DNA of 64,000 nt from Euryodendron excelsum (GCA_033060915.1 CM065378.1:51760001-51824000); one strand, 5' to 3'. Numbered from the stretch's first letter, positions 24,482 through 38,039 are shown. Notes: generated from the letters alone by a model not told the origin. A program made the numbers and translations.

Positions 24482-27400
24482 TGTCACGCCCTGTAACTCG
24501 GCCTATGCGGATTTAAGGTGCATGACCCTCCAGTAGCTTGGTTACCTAAGGCCACATTACACAAACCGATTGAACACCTATACATGATCATTAAAATGAT
24601 ACGTAGTTGCAGAATTTAAAACTTATAAACTCAAAATAATATGTGCCACACATGACAGAGCTGTGTCTAATCCCAAAATAAATAAACATACCATATGGGC
24701 ATAACATAGGTATAAAGCGTAACATATCATAAACTTGTAAGAGTATATCTTAGCTCGTTGTATAATATTAGACATATCAAATATCGTTGTTCTCAAAACG
24801 TATAAACGGTATATTTGAAAACATAGGTAGCATAAGCATTATATTGAAATATTATATCATATCAAATCATAGTGTCATAAAAGAAAGAGATGCAACAGAA
24901 CATTATATCTTAAGCTTTCATAATGAAATGTTATAACATTTTGAACATAGTATCATAAAAGTGAGACATAAATTGTAACATCATCGCGTAAGGCATAACG
25001 TAGCTTGTCATAAGCATACCATGGCATGGTACTGTAAGACATATTATAATATCGTAAACTTGTAAGAGTATATTTTAGCTCGTCATATAACATTAGACAT
25101 ATCAAATATCATTGTTCTTGAAAAGTATAAAGCTTAGATTTGAAAACACAGGTAGCATAAGCATCATATTGAACATTATATCATATCAAATTATAGTGTC
25201 ATAAAAGAGAGAGATGCAAAAGAACATTATATCTTAAGCTTCATAATGAAATGTTATAACATTTTGAACATATTATCATAGGAGTGAGACACAAATCGTA
25301 ACATAATCACGTAAGGCATAACGTAGCTTGTCATAAGCATATCATGGCATGGTATTATAAGGTATATCATAATATCATAAAAAGGATAGACACACCGTGA
25401 CATTAATACTTGTGGAAACATATGTAACTTGTCGTGAAGTATTTGAACAAACAATATTTCTCATTCTAGAATATAAGTGTAGTATGTTTTTACATTAGAG
25501 CTAGGCTCCGTATTAGTAACCTTAAAGGTCACACATAGGGCTTTTTAGGCCAATATAGTAATTGTGAGGGTCACGCATAAGACTCTTTAGGCCAATATAA
25601 TAGTCATAAAGGTCACGCATAAGGCTCTTTAGGCCAATATAATAATCATAAAGGTCACGCATAAGGCTCTTTAGGCGAACATACCTTACCCCACCTAAGA
25701 GATCTTTCTGGTCTGCAATCTCTCACTTCACCCCACTTAAGAGGTCTTTCTATTCTTAGGCATCACAATAACTGTAAGGGTCACGCATAAGGCTCTTTAG
25801 GCCAACATAGTAACCATAAAGGTCACGCATAAGGCTATTTAGGCTAACACAGTAACCATAAAGGTCATATATAAGGCTCTTTAGGCAATAATACCTCACC
25901 CCACTTAAGAGGTTTTTCTGGTCTGCAGTCCCTCACTTCACCCCACTTAAGAGGTTTTTTTGATCTTGGGCATTACAGTAACCACAAGGGTCACGCATAA
26001 GGCTTTTTAGGCTAACATATTAACCGTAAAGGTCACGCATAAAGCTGTTTATGCTAATATAGTAACCGTAAAAGTCATACATAAGGCTCTTTAGGCTAAC
26101 ATAGTAACCTAATAGCCCAACATAGTAATCGTAAAAGTCATACATAAGGCTCTTTAGGCTAACATAGTAACCTAATAGCCCAACATAGTAATCGTAAAAG
26201 TCATACATAAGGCTCTTTAGGCCAACATAGTAACTGTAAAGGTCATGCATATGGCTCTTTAGGCGAACATAGTAATCATAAAGGTCACGCATAAAGCTCT
26301 TTAGGCCAGTCATGAGAACTAAGCTTAGTCATTGAGAGCTACGCTTAGTTCATTAGCAACATAGAGTGTTTTAGGCAAATCATGAGAGTTAGACTCAGTC
26401 ATTAAGAGCTACGTTCAGTTATAGTAACTATAAAAGTCACACATAGGCTCTTTAAGCCAATCATAAGAGCTAGGCTCAGTTATAGTAACCATAAAGGTCA
26501 CACATAGGCTCTTTAAGTCAAGGGACGTCTCCGAATATAGCGATAGATTATTTCACGTTTGCTACTGTAGGACCATCATTGCTAGTTTAGGGTCTTGTTA
26601 TGAAAGACCTCGAATTAGCACTATACATTAGAAAACCTTACATCTCTTTCATGAAGCCTTCTAATCCATGGGTTTTCATTTCATAACAAAAGTAAAGTTG
26701 CATTACAAAATATGACATTTATATATAATATAAACATTGATATATTGAAAATATATAAAAAACATTGCATGATATGAAGTTGAACTTAAAATATTCAGAA
26801 AGTAATAGGATTTTACTCATGGCATATCGTTACTTACCTCAATTCTCGAGATTAGGTCTAAAGAAGAGTGTTCCTACACATAGAGTACATAGAAGAATTA
26901 AACACAAAACCCCGATATAATGCAAGAACATAAAAGTTAAGGCTTGAAACATGAATCCGTAAACACCGATTTCTTCATTGCATCTCATTCACATTAAAAT
27001 AATGAGCTTACATTCTATATCAATTTTATTTGAAAATGGGCTTAAAGACATTCAATTTGATAGGTCATGGGTCGAAACACATTCAAAATGAAGAAGTTAT
27101 GTCCAATGAAAAAAGGACTAAAATTCTGGAACGCAATGTTGCTGACAGAAATTTTGGGTGAATTTTAAACTTCAATACCTCTATTTTATAAGGAATTAGA
27201 GTACAAACTTTATATGGGTAGAAAGTTCTTTAAGTCAACTTTCCAATGCTTCAAATAGTGTATCAATCCAATTGTTCTAGAGCACATTATGCCCATTTTA
27301 CTAAAGAGTGTTGGAGCTATGACTTAGACTAGTGCGCTCCTTTTAGAAGCAACACACGAAATTGGGTTTTTCTCACCCCAAACTCAACCAAACCTCTCCC

Positions 27401-28002
27401 AAACTCTCCCAATGCTCCTAGAGTCCAAAGATTGACCCAAGATGACAACAATAACTCAAAATGGGGCAAAATAAACAAGCCAATTAAAGAGATCTAGGGT
27501 TTGAAATCTCAAACCCAATATGTACAAATTTGGGAGTGTTCAACCCCAACTCCTAATCTATCAACATATGTTTATAAGCCCTCCAAACTTAACCAAATGG
27601 GACTCAAAGGAGTCTCCAAAAACAAGAACACATATGTATTTACATGTGCAAAAGATTAGGGTTCATACATTTCTTTTAAGTTTCCTCAAGCTTCAACAAT
27701 GGCTTTTTCTAGCTTGGATTGAGCTCCTCCAAATCTTCTTCCTCGTCTTCTCCCTCTCTTCACTTGCTCTTCTTCTCTCCTTCGTCCTTCCTCTTCATTC
27801 GGCAGGTGTGTGCTATGGGGGCATGTGTGTATGTGTGTGTGTCTAAAAGACGCCATGAGAATTAATCTCTTGTGTCTCGCACATAAAGACATATGCTACA
27901 ACATGCATTACCATTGGTCATTTTAACCTAATGGCACATTAAAATAATACAAAATTTAGAAAATTCACATTAAATCAGATAATAAAGGTTTAGGGTATTA
28001 CA
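24482..28002 (-). mobile_element. B2: solo LTR of family B, 3.52 kb, inside A3
   Basis: The element starts TGTCACGCCCTGTAACTC and ends GGGTATTACA, with the exact duplication ataat at 24,477-24,481 and 28,003-28,007. It resembles B1 at both ends and in the stretch around 27,000-27,700. It is about 1.27 kb longer, mainly because of a tandem array of 42-bp units at about 25,500-26,500. No coding domain is present. Confidence 0.85.
25500..26510. repeat. 42-bp tandem array in LTR B2
   Basis: The unit is about 42 bp with the core 'ggtcacgcataaggctctttaggc', repeated some twenty times with point changes. It includes a 63-bp compound unit duplicated at 26,105-26,230. B1 has one such unit near 19,870-19,900. 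The tyrosine-rich open frame at 26,020-26,313 on the minus strand is only this repeat read in frame. Confidence 0.85.
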
Positions 28003-28453
28003 ATAATGCATAGGGGTCGTGAACATCCAAGGTTAAAGGTTTCACCACATTACAAGGGGCCTTAAGACCATACCGTGATTTAGCACATAAGGCTAAAGGA
28101 AGACCTTTAACACGATGATCTTCCCAAAGCTTCCTACAGGCATGGACCTAAGGTCCTCTTGTTTCAAGTATGCAAGAAGAGGAAGGTTGAAGATGGGGAT
28201 TAAAAGAGATAATAGTCCAAGTGGACTAGGAGGGAGAAGGGAAAGAGTGAGAGAGCATGAAAGTAAAATAAGAACCATACCTTGTCTTCAACCTTCAATG
28301 GAGGCTTGGCTTGAGCTTGAAGAAGACTTGAGAGGTTTGGAGGCTAAGGAATCTTGAAGAAACATGGGTTTTAGGAGATTTTCAGGACATGTATTCAGAA
28401 AGGCAGCATTTTTTTGTAATTTTTTAGACCTGGAATACGCTGGGGGTGCATTG

Positions 28454-28461
28454 TATTTATA
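28454..28461 (-). promoter_or_regulatory. Predicted TATA box of LTR A3
   Basis: TATAAATA on the minus strand lies in the A3 fragment between B2 and A4, at the position equivalent to the A1 and A2 boxes. Confidence 0.5.
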
Positions 28462-28788
28462 GACAAAAAATTAGAGGAGGCTGGCGCCAGGCGTCAAAAT
28501 TTGGCCAGCCATCACTAGGAGTGGTGCCAACCCTAAGTTTTGTAGAGATTTGATTTGATTCGATCTTAGACTAGAAGGCAAAGATTTGGGCGCCACTTCT
28601 ACTAGCCCTAAACCATTTTTTGGCTTGGCTCCCATTAAAAGTGGCCACGGTTGATGAGAGCAATCAGGGCGCCTAGGGGTAAAGGGTAAAATGGTCATTT
28701 TGACTAGGAACCACTGAAATGGGTTCAAAATTGGTTCAAATGGCATTTTGAGCAAACTGGATTGTCTGGGACAATCTTGAAAGGGGAG

Positions 28789-31700
28789 TGTGGTGCCCTG
28801 ATTTTTGCACTCGAAAAAACACACAATTGAGAAAAACACGGTACTCTCTCGTTAGAACTCATCCTCCTAAAAGAACGAGTACGACTAGGTTTGAATTAAA
28901 AATTAATTTGAATTAGGGCTTTTGAAAAAAGTTTTGGAGTCGCCAATTAACTTTTTTAAGGTAAGTTAGGTTACCTAAAACTAAGTGTAATCTGAAGATT
29001 AAATTTAGGGTTTTTGAAAAGGTTTTGAAAACTTCCTCAAGAGAGGGTTTTTTTAGAAAATAGGTTGTTTGGCAACCTTTGAAAAGATTTAAGCGCTTTT
29101 TGAAAAATAACTCTATTTTGGTCTTTGAAAATAGTGATGTTAGATTCAGAGATTGATTACGTATGGGGAAGATATCCTAAGATTATCATCCTATCCTTCC
29201 CTTACGGTACCAACATGTCTATTCACCCTAAGTTCACTTATTTAGAATCTTCGATTAATAAGTGTCCAATTTTATCTACTTTGAAAAGAATTTTAGAAAG
29301 AAGTTTGATATGATGCACGGCATGCAAGTGTAAGAAAAAGATTTGATTTTTGAAAATAGATTTGAAGAGGAGATTTGAAGTTTGAAAAAGAGGTTATAAA
29401 AATTAGAAACTTAAAAAAGATTATGGAATTGAAAATTTGAAAAATATTGTGGAATTGAAAATTTGAAAAAGGTTGTGACTGCACCTAGAGAGTTGCTTAC
29501 ATATCCCTTTGTTGGGAATCAGGTCAGTCGTAGTTCAGATAAGAGTCCGATTGAAAATAAATACTTTGAGATTTTTGAAAAGTTTTACTTGAAAGGGTTT
29601 GATTTGAAAAGGGTTTCATATGAACTTTGAATAAAAGATTTGAAATAAAACTTGGAATGGACTCTGATCTGAATGGATTTGAACTTTGAAAGAATACTTG
29701 GACTTGATTTGGAAAGATAAAGTTAAACTTTGAAAACATCTTGACTTGAATTGAGTTTTGAAAACCATCTTGGTTTAAAAAAGAGTTGAGGCTTCCTAAC
29801 TTTAAGGTTATGGTTGAATTAGAGTTTAGATATCTCAGGACTTAGGTAACCTAGGGTTGAGGCATGGACTTAAAATAGAAATGTTTGATTTAGACTTGAA
29901 AAGTTGAATTTTAGAAAGTTTCGATTTAGGAAAGTTGGTTTTACGAAAGATTTGGAAAGCTTTTGATTTGATTTAGAAACAGTTGACTTGAAATGGTTGA
30001 AAAAGATTTGACTTGAATATTTGATTTGAAAGAATTTAGAAAGTTAGGGTTTAGGAAAGATTGGATTTTAGAAATCTTTGAATTAGGAATGTTTTAAAAT
30101 AGGAAAGTTCCATTTTAAAAAAATACCAAATTAAGAAAGTTTTATTTTAGGAAAATACCAAATTAGGAAAGTGTTAATTTTGGAAAGATTTGAGTTTGGA
30201 AAATTTTGAATTTAGAAAGATTTGAACTTAGAAAGATTTGAAAGTTTGAATTTAAGAAAGATTTGAAAGCTTAGATTTATGAAGGATTTGAAATTTGGAA
30301 AGATTTGATAAGTTGAAATTTAGAAAGTTGAGATTTGGCAAGGTTTGAAATTAGGAAAGGTTGAATTAGGAAAATTTTGAGTTTAGGAAAGATTTGATTC
30401 CTATTTCCTTAAGTTGAAGATTGAATTTTATTTCTAAAAATAGATGATTTTATTTTATTTTTAAAATTGGAGGATTTGATTTGGTTTCCTAAATTGGAGG
30501 ATTTGATTTGATTTCCTAAATTGGAAGATTTGATTTGACATGAAATTGGAAACGTTGAGTTTTGAAAATCTTGGATTTAGAAACTTATGATTTGGTGTAG
30601 AAAGAGGTTTTAGAGATTTAAGATTTGATGTAGAAAATGGTTTTATAAATCTATGATTTGAGGCAAAATAGGAAGTTATAATTTTAGGAAAGGGAATTAG
30701 GGTTTCCTAACCATGGATTCTAAGGATTGACTTAGACTCCAAGAAAAGAGCTTTTGAAAAGGAGATCTTTGGAAAAAAAATTTAGAAAATATATTTTTGA
30801 AAAGAGTTTTTAGGAAATAGTTTGAAAAGAGTTTTTTAGAAAGAGATTTGCAAAACAATTTAGAAAGAGATTTGAATATGGACTACTACAAGTCTTTTGA
30901 ATATCTCATTTCGCTAAAAAAATTCTAACCATAAGAAGGTTAGAATCATTCTAGGGTTGTGATTTTGAAAACAACAAAGATTTGAAATATAGACAATAAT
31001 GATCATATTGAATATCACACTATCCTAAAACAACTCTAACCATGAAATGACTAAAATCATCTTAAGATTATAGTTTTTGATAAAAACAATTTAGGGTTTA
31101 CACCCAAAATTTGGATCTTGATAGTTACATTGAATATAACACTTTCCTAAAATAATTCTAACCATGAAATGGTTAGAATCATTCTAGGATTGTGATTTTG
31201 AAAACCAATTTGAAAAAGAAGATTTTGAACCTAAGTTTTGAAAACAATTTCGATGCAAGTTTGAAAATAATTCTGAGTGGATGTATGAATATGACATGCA
31301 CAATGCAAGAGGGTTGTGAACATACAAGGTTAGGCTTCACCACATAATTAAGGGGGCCAAACTCACACCATCAAAGGTTGAATTAGAAGAAATCCCCTAG
31401 CACAGTGACCTTCAACAGTCCTTCCTAGGCATGAACCGAAAAGTCCTTTGTTTCAAGCATGTAAGAAAGGGAGGCAGAAGATGGGGATTAAAATAGAAAA
31501 AAACCCAAGTGGGTTCGGAGAGAGAAGAGAGAGGGGGGATTACGTAAAAATAAATTGAAAGCCTACCTTGTCTTCTTCTTACTTTACTTGCTTTATTTAA
31601 TTAGCTTTACTTGACTTGAACATTGAGAGCTTTGAAGTTGCAAAACTTGAGTCTTCAATCGATGCTTTAGAGATTTGTGTTTTAGTGTATAAGGTGTATA

Positions 31701-33462
31701 GAGGCTAGGATTTGAGTGTATGGAGGCTAGGGCTTGAAGAGGCTTGAGAGGGTTAGGGTTTAGAGAGACTTCGAGCTCTGAATTTAGAGAGACAAAGTTT
31801 CTGGACTGTCTTTGCGAATCTCTTTTATGTAGGGAGAGGGTCTGTATTTATAGGTAAACAAAACCACCTTGGCGCCTGTTGCAGTGGCACTAGCCACTTA
31901 GGAAAGTTTTTAGGGCGGTAAGAAACTTATCTTTTGCCCTTTGGGACGCAAAGCAAAAGATTTGGGTGCTTGTCCTAGTGACTACAATGTAATTTTTGGT
32001 CTGGCTTCACTAGAAGTGACTTTGGAAAGTCTGGGAATAATTCGAAAGGTTTTGAGTAACCAGACTCCACTGGGAATGGATGGGAATCCTCGAGAGAGTA
32101 TCCCAGAGGTAACTGGCTTGAGAAACAATGCTAGAATAGTTGAACAGGTCGATCGGGCCACTAGGGGTAAAACGGTCATTTGAATCGAGAAAATACCGAA
32201 ATGGACTCGGAGTGACCTGTGAGAAGACTTGAAGGTTAGAAACAATATTGAGAGTGTTCTAAGGGGTTACTAGTTTGATACTTAAAGCCGGTGTGGTTAC
32301 AAAAAGCGACCGGTTCACTAAGGGCAAAACAGTCATTTTGTATCGGTCTTGCCGAAATGGACTCAAAATGATCCAGAAAGATGTTAGAAGGTTGAGAATA
32401 CTATTAGAAGCATCTACAGAAGGTTATCGGTTTGATACCCAGAGTTAGTGTGGTTCCCGGAGGCGATCGGACTCCTAGAGGCAAAATGGTCATTTTGACC
32501 AAATGGTCTCAAAATTGATCCAGAACCAAATGGAAGGCATTTAAACATGTCAGATTGTCTTTTGGACAATCTTAGAAAGATGAACTTACTGCTCTAAGTA
32601 CTTAGGTACTTTCTCAAGAAGTGTGCCTAAAAGGCCCAAGGGGCAGTTTGGTCATTTTTCACCAGAGTGAACTAGCAGGCACTAGTATTGATCCGGGTTT
32701 TGAGTGTTTCCGCCACTCTGACGGTGTATGATGAGTTGGTTTCCAAGGCTATCCCGTCCTTCGGTAACCGTGTCACGGCCAAGAGGCATGTTCCGTCTTG
32801 TGACATAGGGGTTTTGTTAGCAATATTCAATGTCAACCTGTTTGCGAGTGTTTCTGCCACTCTGAAGGTTGTGATGTTTGTGAGTGTTTCCATCACTGTA
32901 ACGGCGTGTGTTCATTCCGAAGACTGCATGATCTCGAAAAGCTGCTAGATAGGCTTATCGTCTAAGGGATCAACTTTCTTCAAAGACGTGCTAGATAACG
33001 GACATTCTATATTGACGGGCTAGCAAGCACCAGAAGTGAACCGTTCTACCATCTCAGGGACTTGGGTTCTGTCCCAGTCAACGGGTTTGAAGGGACTTAC
33101 AGTTCTAAGGAATTTTCTCGATAAACGTGCCAGACTAGATGGACTTATCGTCTAAGGGATCAACTTTCTCGAAAGACATGCCCAATTGAGTTTGATTGGT
33201 TTGGACTAGAATTGGAACTAGAATTAAGTTTGAAATAGGGACTTCCCATCATTAGAAAGACGTGCCAACTGGAATTGGACCGAGCAATGCCCCAATGGCA
33301 TTTTTGTCATTTTGCCTCTATAGGCCCGGCAGGCCTACGAAGCAATTGATTGACTAGATTGAATCTGGAAAACTGGTTTAGATTTGAATTTATATGTGTT
33401 AGTTTGAATGTGAGTCTGATCGGACTGAAAATTGTCGAGCGGGCAAAAATAGGGTGCTTATA
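28789..33462 (-). mobile_element. A4: family A solo LTR, 4.67 kb, inside A3
   Basis: The element starts TGTGGTGCCCTG and ends AGGGTGCTTATA (CA changed to TA). The flanks gggag (28,784-28,788) and gggtg (33,463-33,467) differ by one base. Joining the flanks gives a sequence that matches A4's own interior near 32,580 ('gctctaaatacttaggtac'), so the target was another LTR of the same family. TATAAATA is at 31,845-31,852 on the minus strand. The array region at 32,690-33,250 holds only degenerate units such as 'gtgtttccgccactctgacgg'. Confidence 0.8.
31845..31852 (-). promoter_or_regulatory. Predicted TATA box of LTR A4
   Basis: TATAAATA on the minus strand lies at the position equivalent to the other family A copies. 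Confidence 0.5.
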
Positions 33463-33702
33463 GGGTGGATTTATCGCTCTAAATACTTAGGTACTTTCTC
33501 GAAGAGCATGCCGAATTGAATTGATTGGACTTGATGATACCTTAGGGGCATTTTAGTCATTTGGCTTCGTTGGGCCCGGGAAGCGATCGGTTGACTAGAC
33601 TATAATTTGGAAGGTCGGTTTGGGCTTGAATATTTTGTGATATTTGAAAGTGAGTCCGGTCAGGCTAGAGATTGTCGAGCGGACAAAAATAAGGTGCTTA
33701 CA

Positions 33703-34315
33703 GTGTTGTTGACACACAAGTCTCTTCTCCTTCTCTAGAGGATATTCCTATTGTTAAAGAGTTTTTTGATGTATTCCCTAAAGAGTTGCCTAGTTCTCTA
33801 GTGGATCGGGAAATTGAGTTCACCATTGATGTTGTTCTGGGTACTCAACCCATTTCCAAGACTCCATATCAAATGGCTCTAGTTGAATTGAAAGAATTAC
33901 AAGCCCAACTTTAAGAGTTATTAGACACAAGATTCATTCGATCTAGTGTGTCACCATGGGGTGCTCCAGTTTTGTTTGTGAACAAAAATGATGGAACTAT
34001 GAGGTTGTGTATTGATTATTGGGAACTGAACAAGGTGACCATTAAAAATAAATATCAATTGCCAAGGATAGGTGACTTGTTTGATCAATTATAGGGTATA
34101 TACGTGTTTTCAAAGATTGATTTAAGATCTGAATATCACTAATTGAAAGTCCAGGCTGAAGATGTTAAGAAGACTGCCTTTAGAATAAGGTATGGCTATT
34201 ATGAGTTTTTAGTTATGCCATTTGAAGTTACAAATGTACTAGCAGCTTTTATAGATTTGATGAACATAATATTTAAACATTATTTGGATGAGTTCATTAT
34301 TATGCTCATTGATAT
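33703..34315 (+). pseudogene. E1 reverse transcriptase remnant, truncated
   Basis: After the A3 target duplication the frame reads through SLEDIPIVKEFFDVFPKELP, the gypsy pre-RT motif. RT motifs follow: [23 protein letters not shown], then KNKYQLPRI and VFSKIDLRS. Some stops interrupt it. It ends at DEFIIMLID, where the catalytic FIDD (YxDD-type) motif should be completed. At that point the sequence jumps directly into integrase, so the thumb, RNase H and the zinc-binding start of integrase are deleted. It cannot act as a polymerase. Confidence 0.8.
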
Positions 34316-35158
34316 TATTATCACCATTGATTTTGTTATAGGGTTACCACGTTCTTCACGAGGTAACAATACAATTTGGGTGGTTGTTGATAGATTGACT
34401 AAAACTGCCCATTTCTTAGTCGTAAAGAATAACCATTCCTTAGACAAACTTGCTATGCTTTATGTCAAGGAAATAACCAGACTTCATGGCGCACCAGTCT
34501 CCATTGTGTCGGATAGAGATCTCTGATTTGTCTTTAGATTTTGGGAAAGTTTACAGGAAGCCATGGGAATAGAATTGAGATTCAGTACAACTTTTCACCC
34601 ATAGTCAAATGGACAATAAAAAAGAGTAATAAGATTTTGGAAGATATGCTTCGACTTAGTGTGCTTGATTTTCGAGTTAATTAGGAAGATCATTTGCCAT
34701 TAATTGAGTTTGCTTTCCAATAATGGTTTTCAAACATGTATTGTCATGACACCATATAAGCCCTTTATGGACAAAAATGTCAATCTCCTGTTTGTTGGAC
34801 TGAGGTTGGAGATAGAAAACTTTTTGGGCCAGAAAACGTGCAAGTAACTCCTGATAAAATCAAACTTACTCAGAAAAGACTCCAAACTGCTCAAAGTCAA
34901 CAAAAGAACTATACAGAAGTAAGAAGAAGAGATCTGGAGTTCCAAATAAGTGATCATGTCTTCTTTAAGGTTTCCCCTTCTAAGAGGGTAATTCGGTTTG
35001 GTAAAAACGAAAAATTGAGTCCAAGATATATAAGACTATTTGAAGTACTTCAAAAGTTTGGTTCAGTTAACTACTGCCTAGCCCTTCTGTCAGAACTCTC
35101 TCATGTGCATAATGTGTTTTATATGTCCATGTTGAGATATTATTTGCATGACCAAGCT
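34316..35158 (+). pseudogene. E1 integrase remnant, cut by E2
   Basis: The core begins TIDFVIGLPRS with the first catalytic Asp, followed by IWVVVDRLTKTAHF. IVSDRD then contains the second Asp. The region of the third catalytic residue reads GQ-stop-KRV where GQSERV is usual, so Glu is Lys. After frame breaks the C-terminal part reappears (FGKNEKLSPRYIRLFEVLQ, ELSHVHNVFYMSMLRYYLHD). The E2 element enters right after this at 35,159. In an active element this domain would insert the cDNA into the chromosome. Confidence 0.8.
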
Positions 35159-37917
35159 TGTCACGACCCTAACTCCACTTATGTAGATTAAGATCATAAT
35201 CGGCTAGTAGCGTTGCGACTGAAGGCCTAACATATCAATTACGTTAATCACTTATGTATTCATCCATAACATAGATAATATCGAAAACAAAATATAGTGT
35301 TGTGCTTTTAAACTGAGCTTCATAGCAAGTGCCTAAGTTTTTAACAAACTCAAGACAAAAACCAAATACATAGGGATATTACCTATCACAAGGCCTTACA
35401 AAACAAATATATACAAGACACGTCTTCCAACGATCACATAGGCCAGTAGTTTGAGAAGTGAAAAGCTCTCTTCATAAAAACAAAGCGTTGAACTTTCAAA
35501 ACACACTTCCAAGCAAACTTCACAAACATCTCCAAACATGGTTTTACTCCCCATTTCCTAAAATGTTAATCAACAGTATAAGCAAAGCCCAGTGAATGAT
35601 ATAGATACAAAGAATATATTCCAGTTAATCCCATGGACAATTCATAAAAGATTGTTATTCAAAAGCATTATGTAAGAACAATAGCTTTTCATTGAAACAG
35701 TGGAGGATCATTCACGTATTTAACACAAAGAACATTTGTACTTTAAAATAAACTCCACTTCTAAACATGTATTCACATTCTTTGGGCATAATGAGCTAAA
35801 ACTCATAAGTGATTCTTACATGTGTAGAACCCACTAGGAACCATGTGGCTCCTAGGGGACATCTCCCCTAATTTATGTAACAGCTTAGTTTGAGTCCCCT
35901 GAGTTAGGACCCTCGAGTGTGGTACACAATACATTTAAACACCTTTCCAAGCAGTTCACAAAGTATAATGTCCATGAAATTCAAAGTGCTTTGTATAGTA
36001 TAACATTTAAGTCAAAAACATATCATTGGTCATTGAAATGTAACATAATATATATTTGGAAACAAATTAAGTTGAAAGGAATACTCCAAGCATCCACACC
36101 ACTCACCTTGATTCTTTAAAAAGAGCTTGATTCTTTTTTAACCTAATTATCCTAAATGATTAAAGCATGAACCAATGTTACAAATAAAGGAAAGAACTCC
36201 AATGCAACTAAGGTTTAAGGATACAAAGAAAATTCTAATGCAATTCAAAGAATTATAGTGGAGCAAGCACGCTCAAGCCAAAGGATCGTGCCACTAGGTG
36301 CACTAGCACACCCCCTTCCAGCAGATCATGCCACTTGGCGCACTCAGGCGCGCACTGGCATGCTCTAAGTCACATAAAGTGCAAGCACGAGCATGAGTGG
36401 GTGCAGGTGTGCGAGAGCGTCCTTTGTCAGAAGGATTGAGAATGAGAGAGTCCCTAGAGCGTATATATATATATATATATTTAAATAACTATTATATTTA
36501 TAAAATACATTTAAGTAATTTTATTTTTTTATACTTCAATCCCATGTATGATTAATAGTATTTAACAAAAACAAAGAGAATATTATAAAAGTAATAAAAG
36601 AGAATATGTTTAGGTTCCACGTACATGGTTCAATGGTCAAAATGATTTACTTCCTTTGGAGTGGTCACATGTTCTACACTTCTCTAAAGCATTTTGACAC
36701 CTTTTAAGGTGAGACTCTCCAGTGGGTTGTTTTTGTGTGGTAGTCCTCATCATAAGCTCACCATGTGGTAGCTTGTAAGTGGCTAATAATTTAATACGTT
36801 TGCAATTCGCGGATTTGACCATTATAATCCATGGATTTGACTCGAATTGACGGCCAATCTATTAGTTCGTGCCCTGGTGCACAATTCGGCACCCACCTTA
36901 GGCGAATTATGTTACCTAGGGCACGCCTATACTAGCAAACCATGCCATTATGCGCACTCAGGCACGCCTGTGGTCTGAGAATGGAATAATCAAAATAGAG
37001 TTTTTGGGCAACTCTAACTAATCCTAATACATTTTTAAGCCTCCTAAAGTCTTGAATCTGATTCTAAAGTCTTAACAAGGCTTTAGAACATCCACACAAG
37101 AATTTCATAAGGATTCTAGGTCTCCAACTTAAAGCCTCTAATTCCAAGGTCCAATTCACACTTCTATAAGCATGAAGAAATCTTTCTATATGCAATAATC
37201 AATTTAATGCAAGCATACAATCATGATATGAGATTCTTCATCTTATCCCAAGTCTTTGCAAATTTTTTTGGATTTTTTCCAAGCTTTTTCCTTCACTTTC
37301 TTTTCAACCAAACACTTCTCTTCGTTCTTTTCTTTTCTTGTGTGCCAAAATTCTTCTCCTTTCTACCTCACCCTCTTCTCTCTCTTCACAAAATGAAGCA
37401 TGACATGTCTCACACATACAAACACACACACACATGCGTGCACACACACACACACACTTGTCTTGCGAATAAGATGAGATAGACAATTGTCCTTCAAAGA
37501 ATGAGTGAGGTGGCGTTCCTCACACTAATCATAATTAAGGGGTAATTAATCAAGGTTAACACTAATTAATTCTTACTTAGGCAAATCACAAGTAACCCTA
37601 ATTAAACTATGATTAGCCTAATTAATCACGATTAAGTTAAACTAAATAAAAAATCACCTTTTACAAAAGTACTCCAAAATGCTATTAACATTAAACAAAC
37701 TTAATTTAACACCTTGATTAGAGTATGCTAACATAACTATAACATGAAACATTCAATTCTTACTAATTATGAAAAATTTTCAATTAAATATAGATATTAT
37801 GCAATTCTACTCAATTCAAGTAATCAAGATGAACTCATTTCATAATTCAAGTATAATTATGCACACAAAACACATATTCAAATGCATATAATGAAATGCA
37901 AAGCCTAGGATGTTATA
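35159..37917 (-). mobile_element. E2 3' LTR, 2.76 kb
   Basis: On the + strand it starts TGTCACGACCC and ends GGATGTTATA. It matches 41,454-42,708 by eye from 35,159 to about 36,990; beyond that only this copy is present. It contains a short (TA)n at 36,464-36,480, a (CA)n at 37,423-37,456 and several 'ccactaggcgcactcaggc' words. No gene is present. Confidence 0.75.
37423..37456. repeat. (CA)n microsatellite
   Basis: CA dinucleotides interrupted once by 'tgcgtg' lie inside the E2 3' LTR. Confidence 0.8.
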
Positions 37918-37932
37918 TCCTTCCCTCCTTAA
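37918..37932 (-). promoter_or_regulatory. E2 polypurine tract
   Basis: On the minus strand AAGGAGGGAAGGA lies immediately before the start of the 3' LTR. This is the expected position of the polypurine tract that primes plus-strand DNA synthesis. Confidence 0.7.
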
Positions 37933-38039
37933 GAAGTTTGATCCTCCAAACTTAGCATATCTTATTCAATGAACAGGTAAGGGTAATTCTTTCGAATTCC
38001 GTCTTCTCTTTCTTATGTGGCTTCTTCAATGGAATGATT

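Larger units (their letters stand above)
22049..33702 (-). mobile_element. A3: old family A solo LTR between PR and RT, with two insertions
   Basis: The left end TGTCATGCCC (22,049) and right end AAGGTGCTTACA (33,702) are flanked by the exact duplication gtgtt (22,044-22,048 and 33,703-33,707). Removing B2 and A4 leaves about 3.45 kb of LTR in three pieces: 22,049-24,481, 28,003-28,788 and 33,463-33,702. Its target is inside the E1 linker between protease and RT, and the coding frame continues on the far side. Orientation comes from TATAAATA on the minus strand at 28,454-28,461. It is the most diverged of the A copies by eye and has no 81-bp array. Confidence 0.82.

Noticed and set aside
26020..26313. 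Tyrosine-rich repetitive protein on the minus strand
   Set aside because: The 42-bp LTR array read in frame; no start context or homologue recognised.
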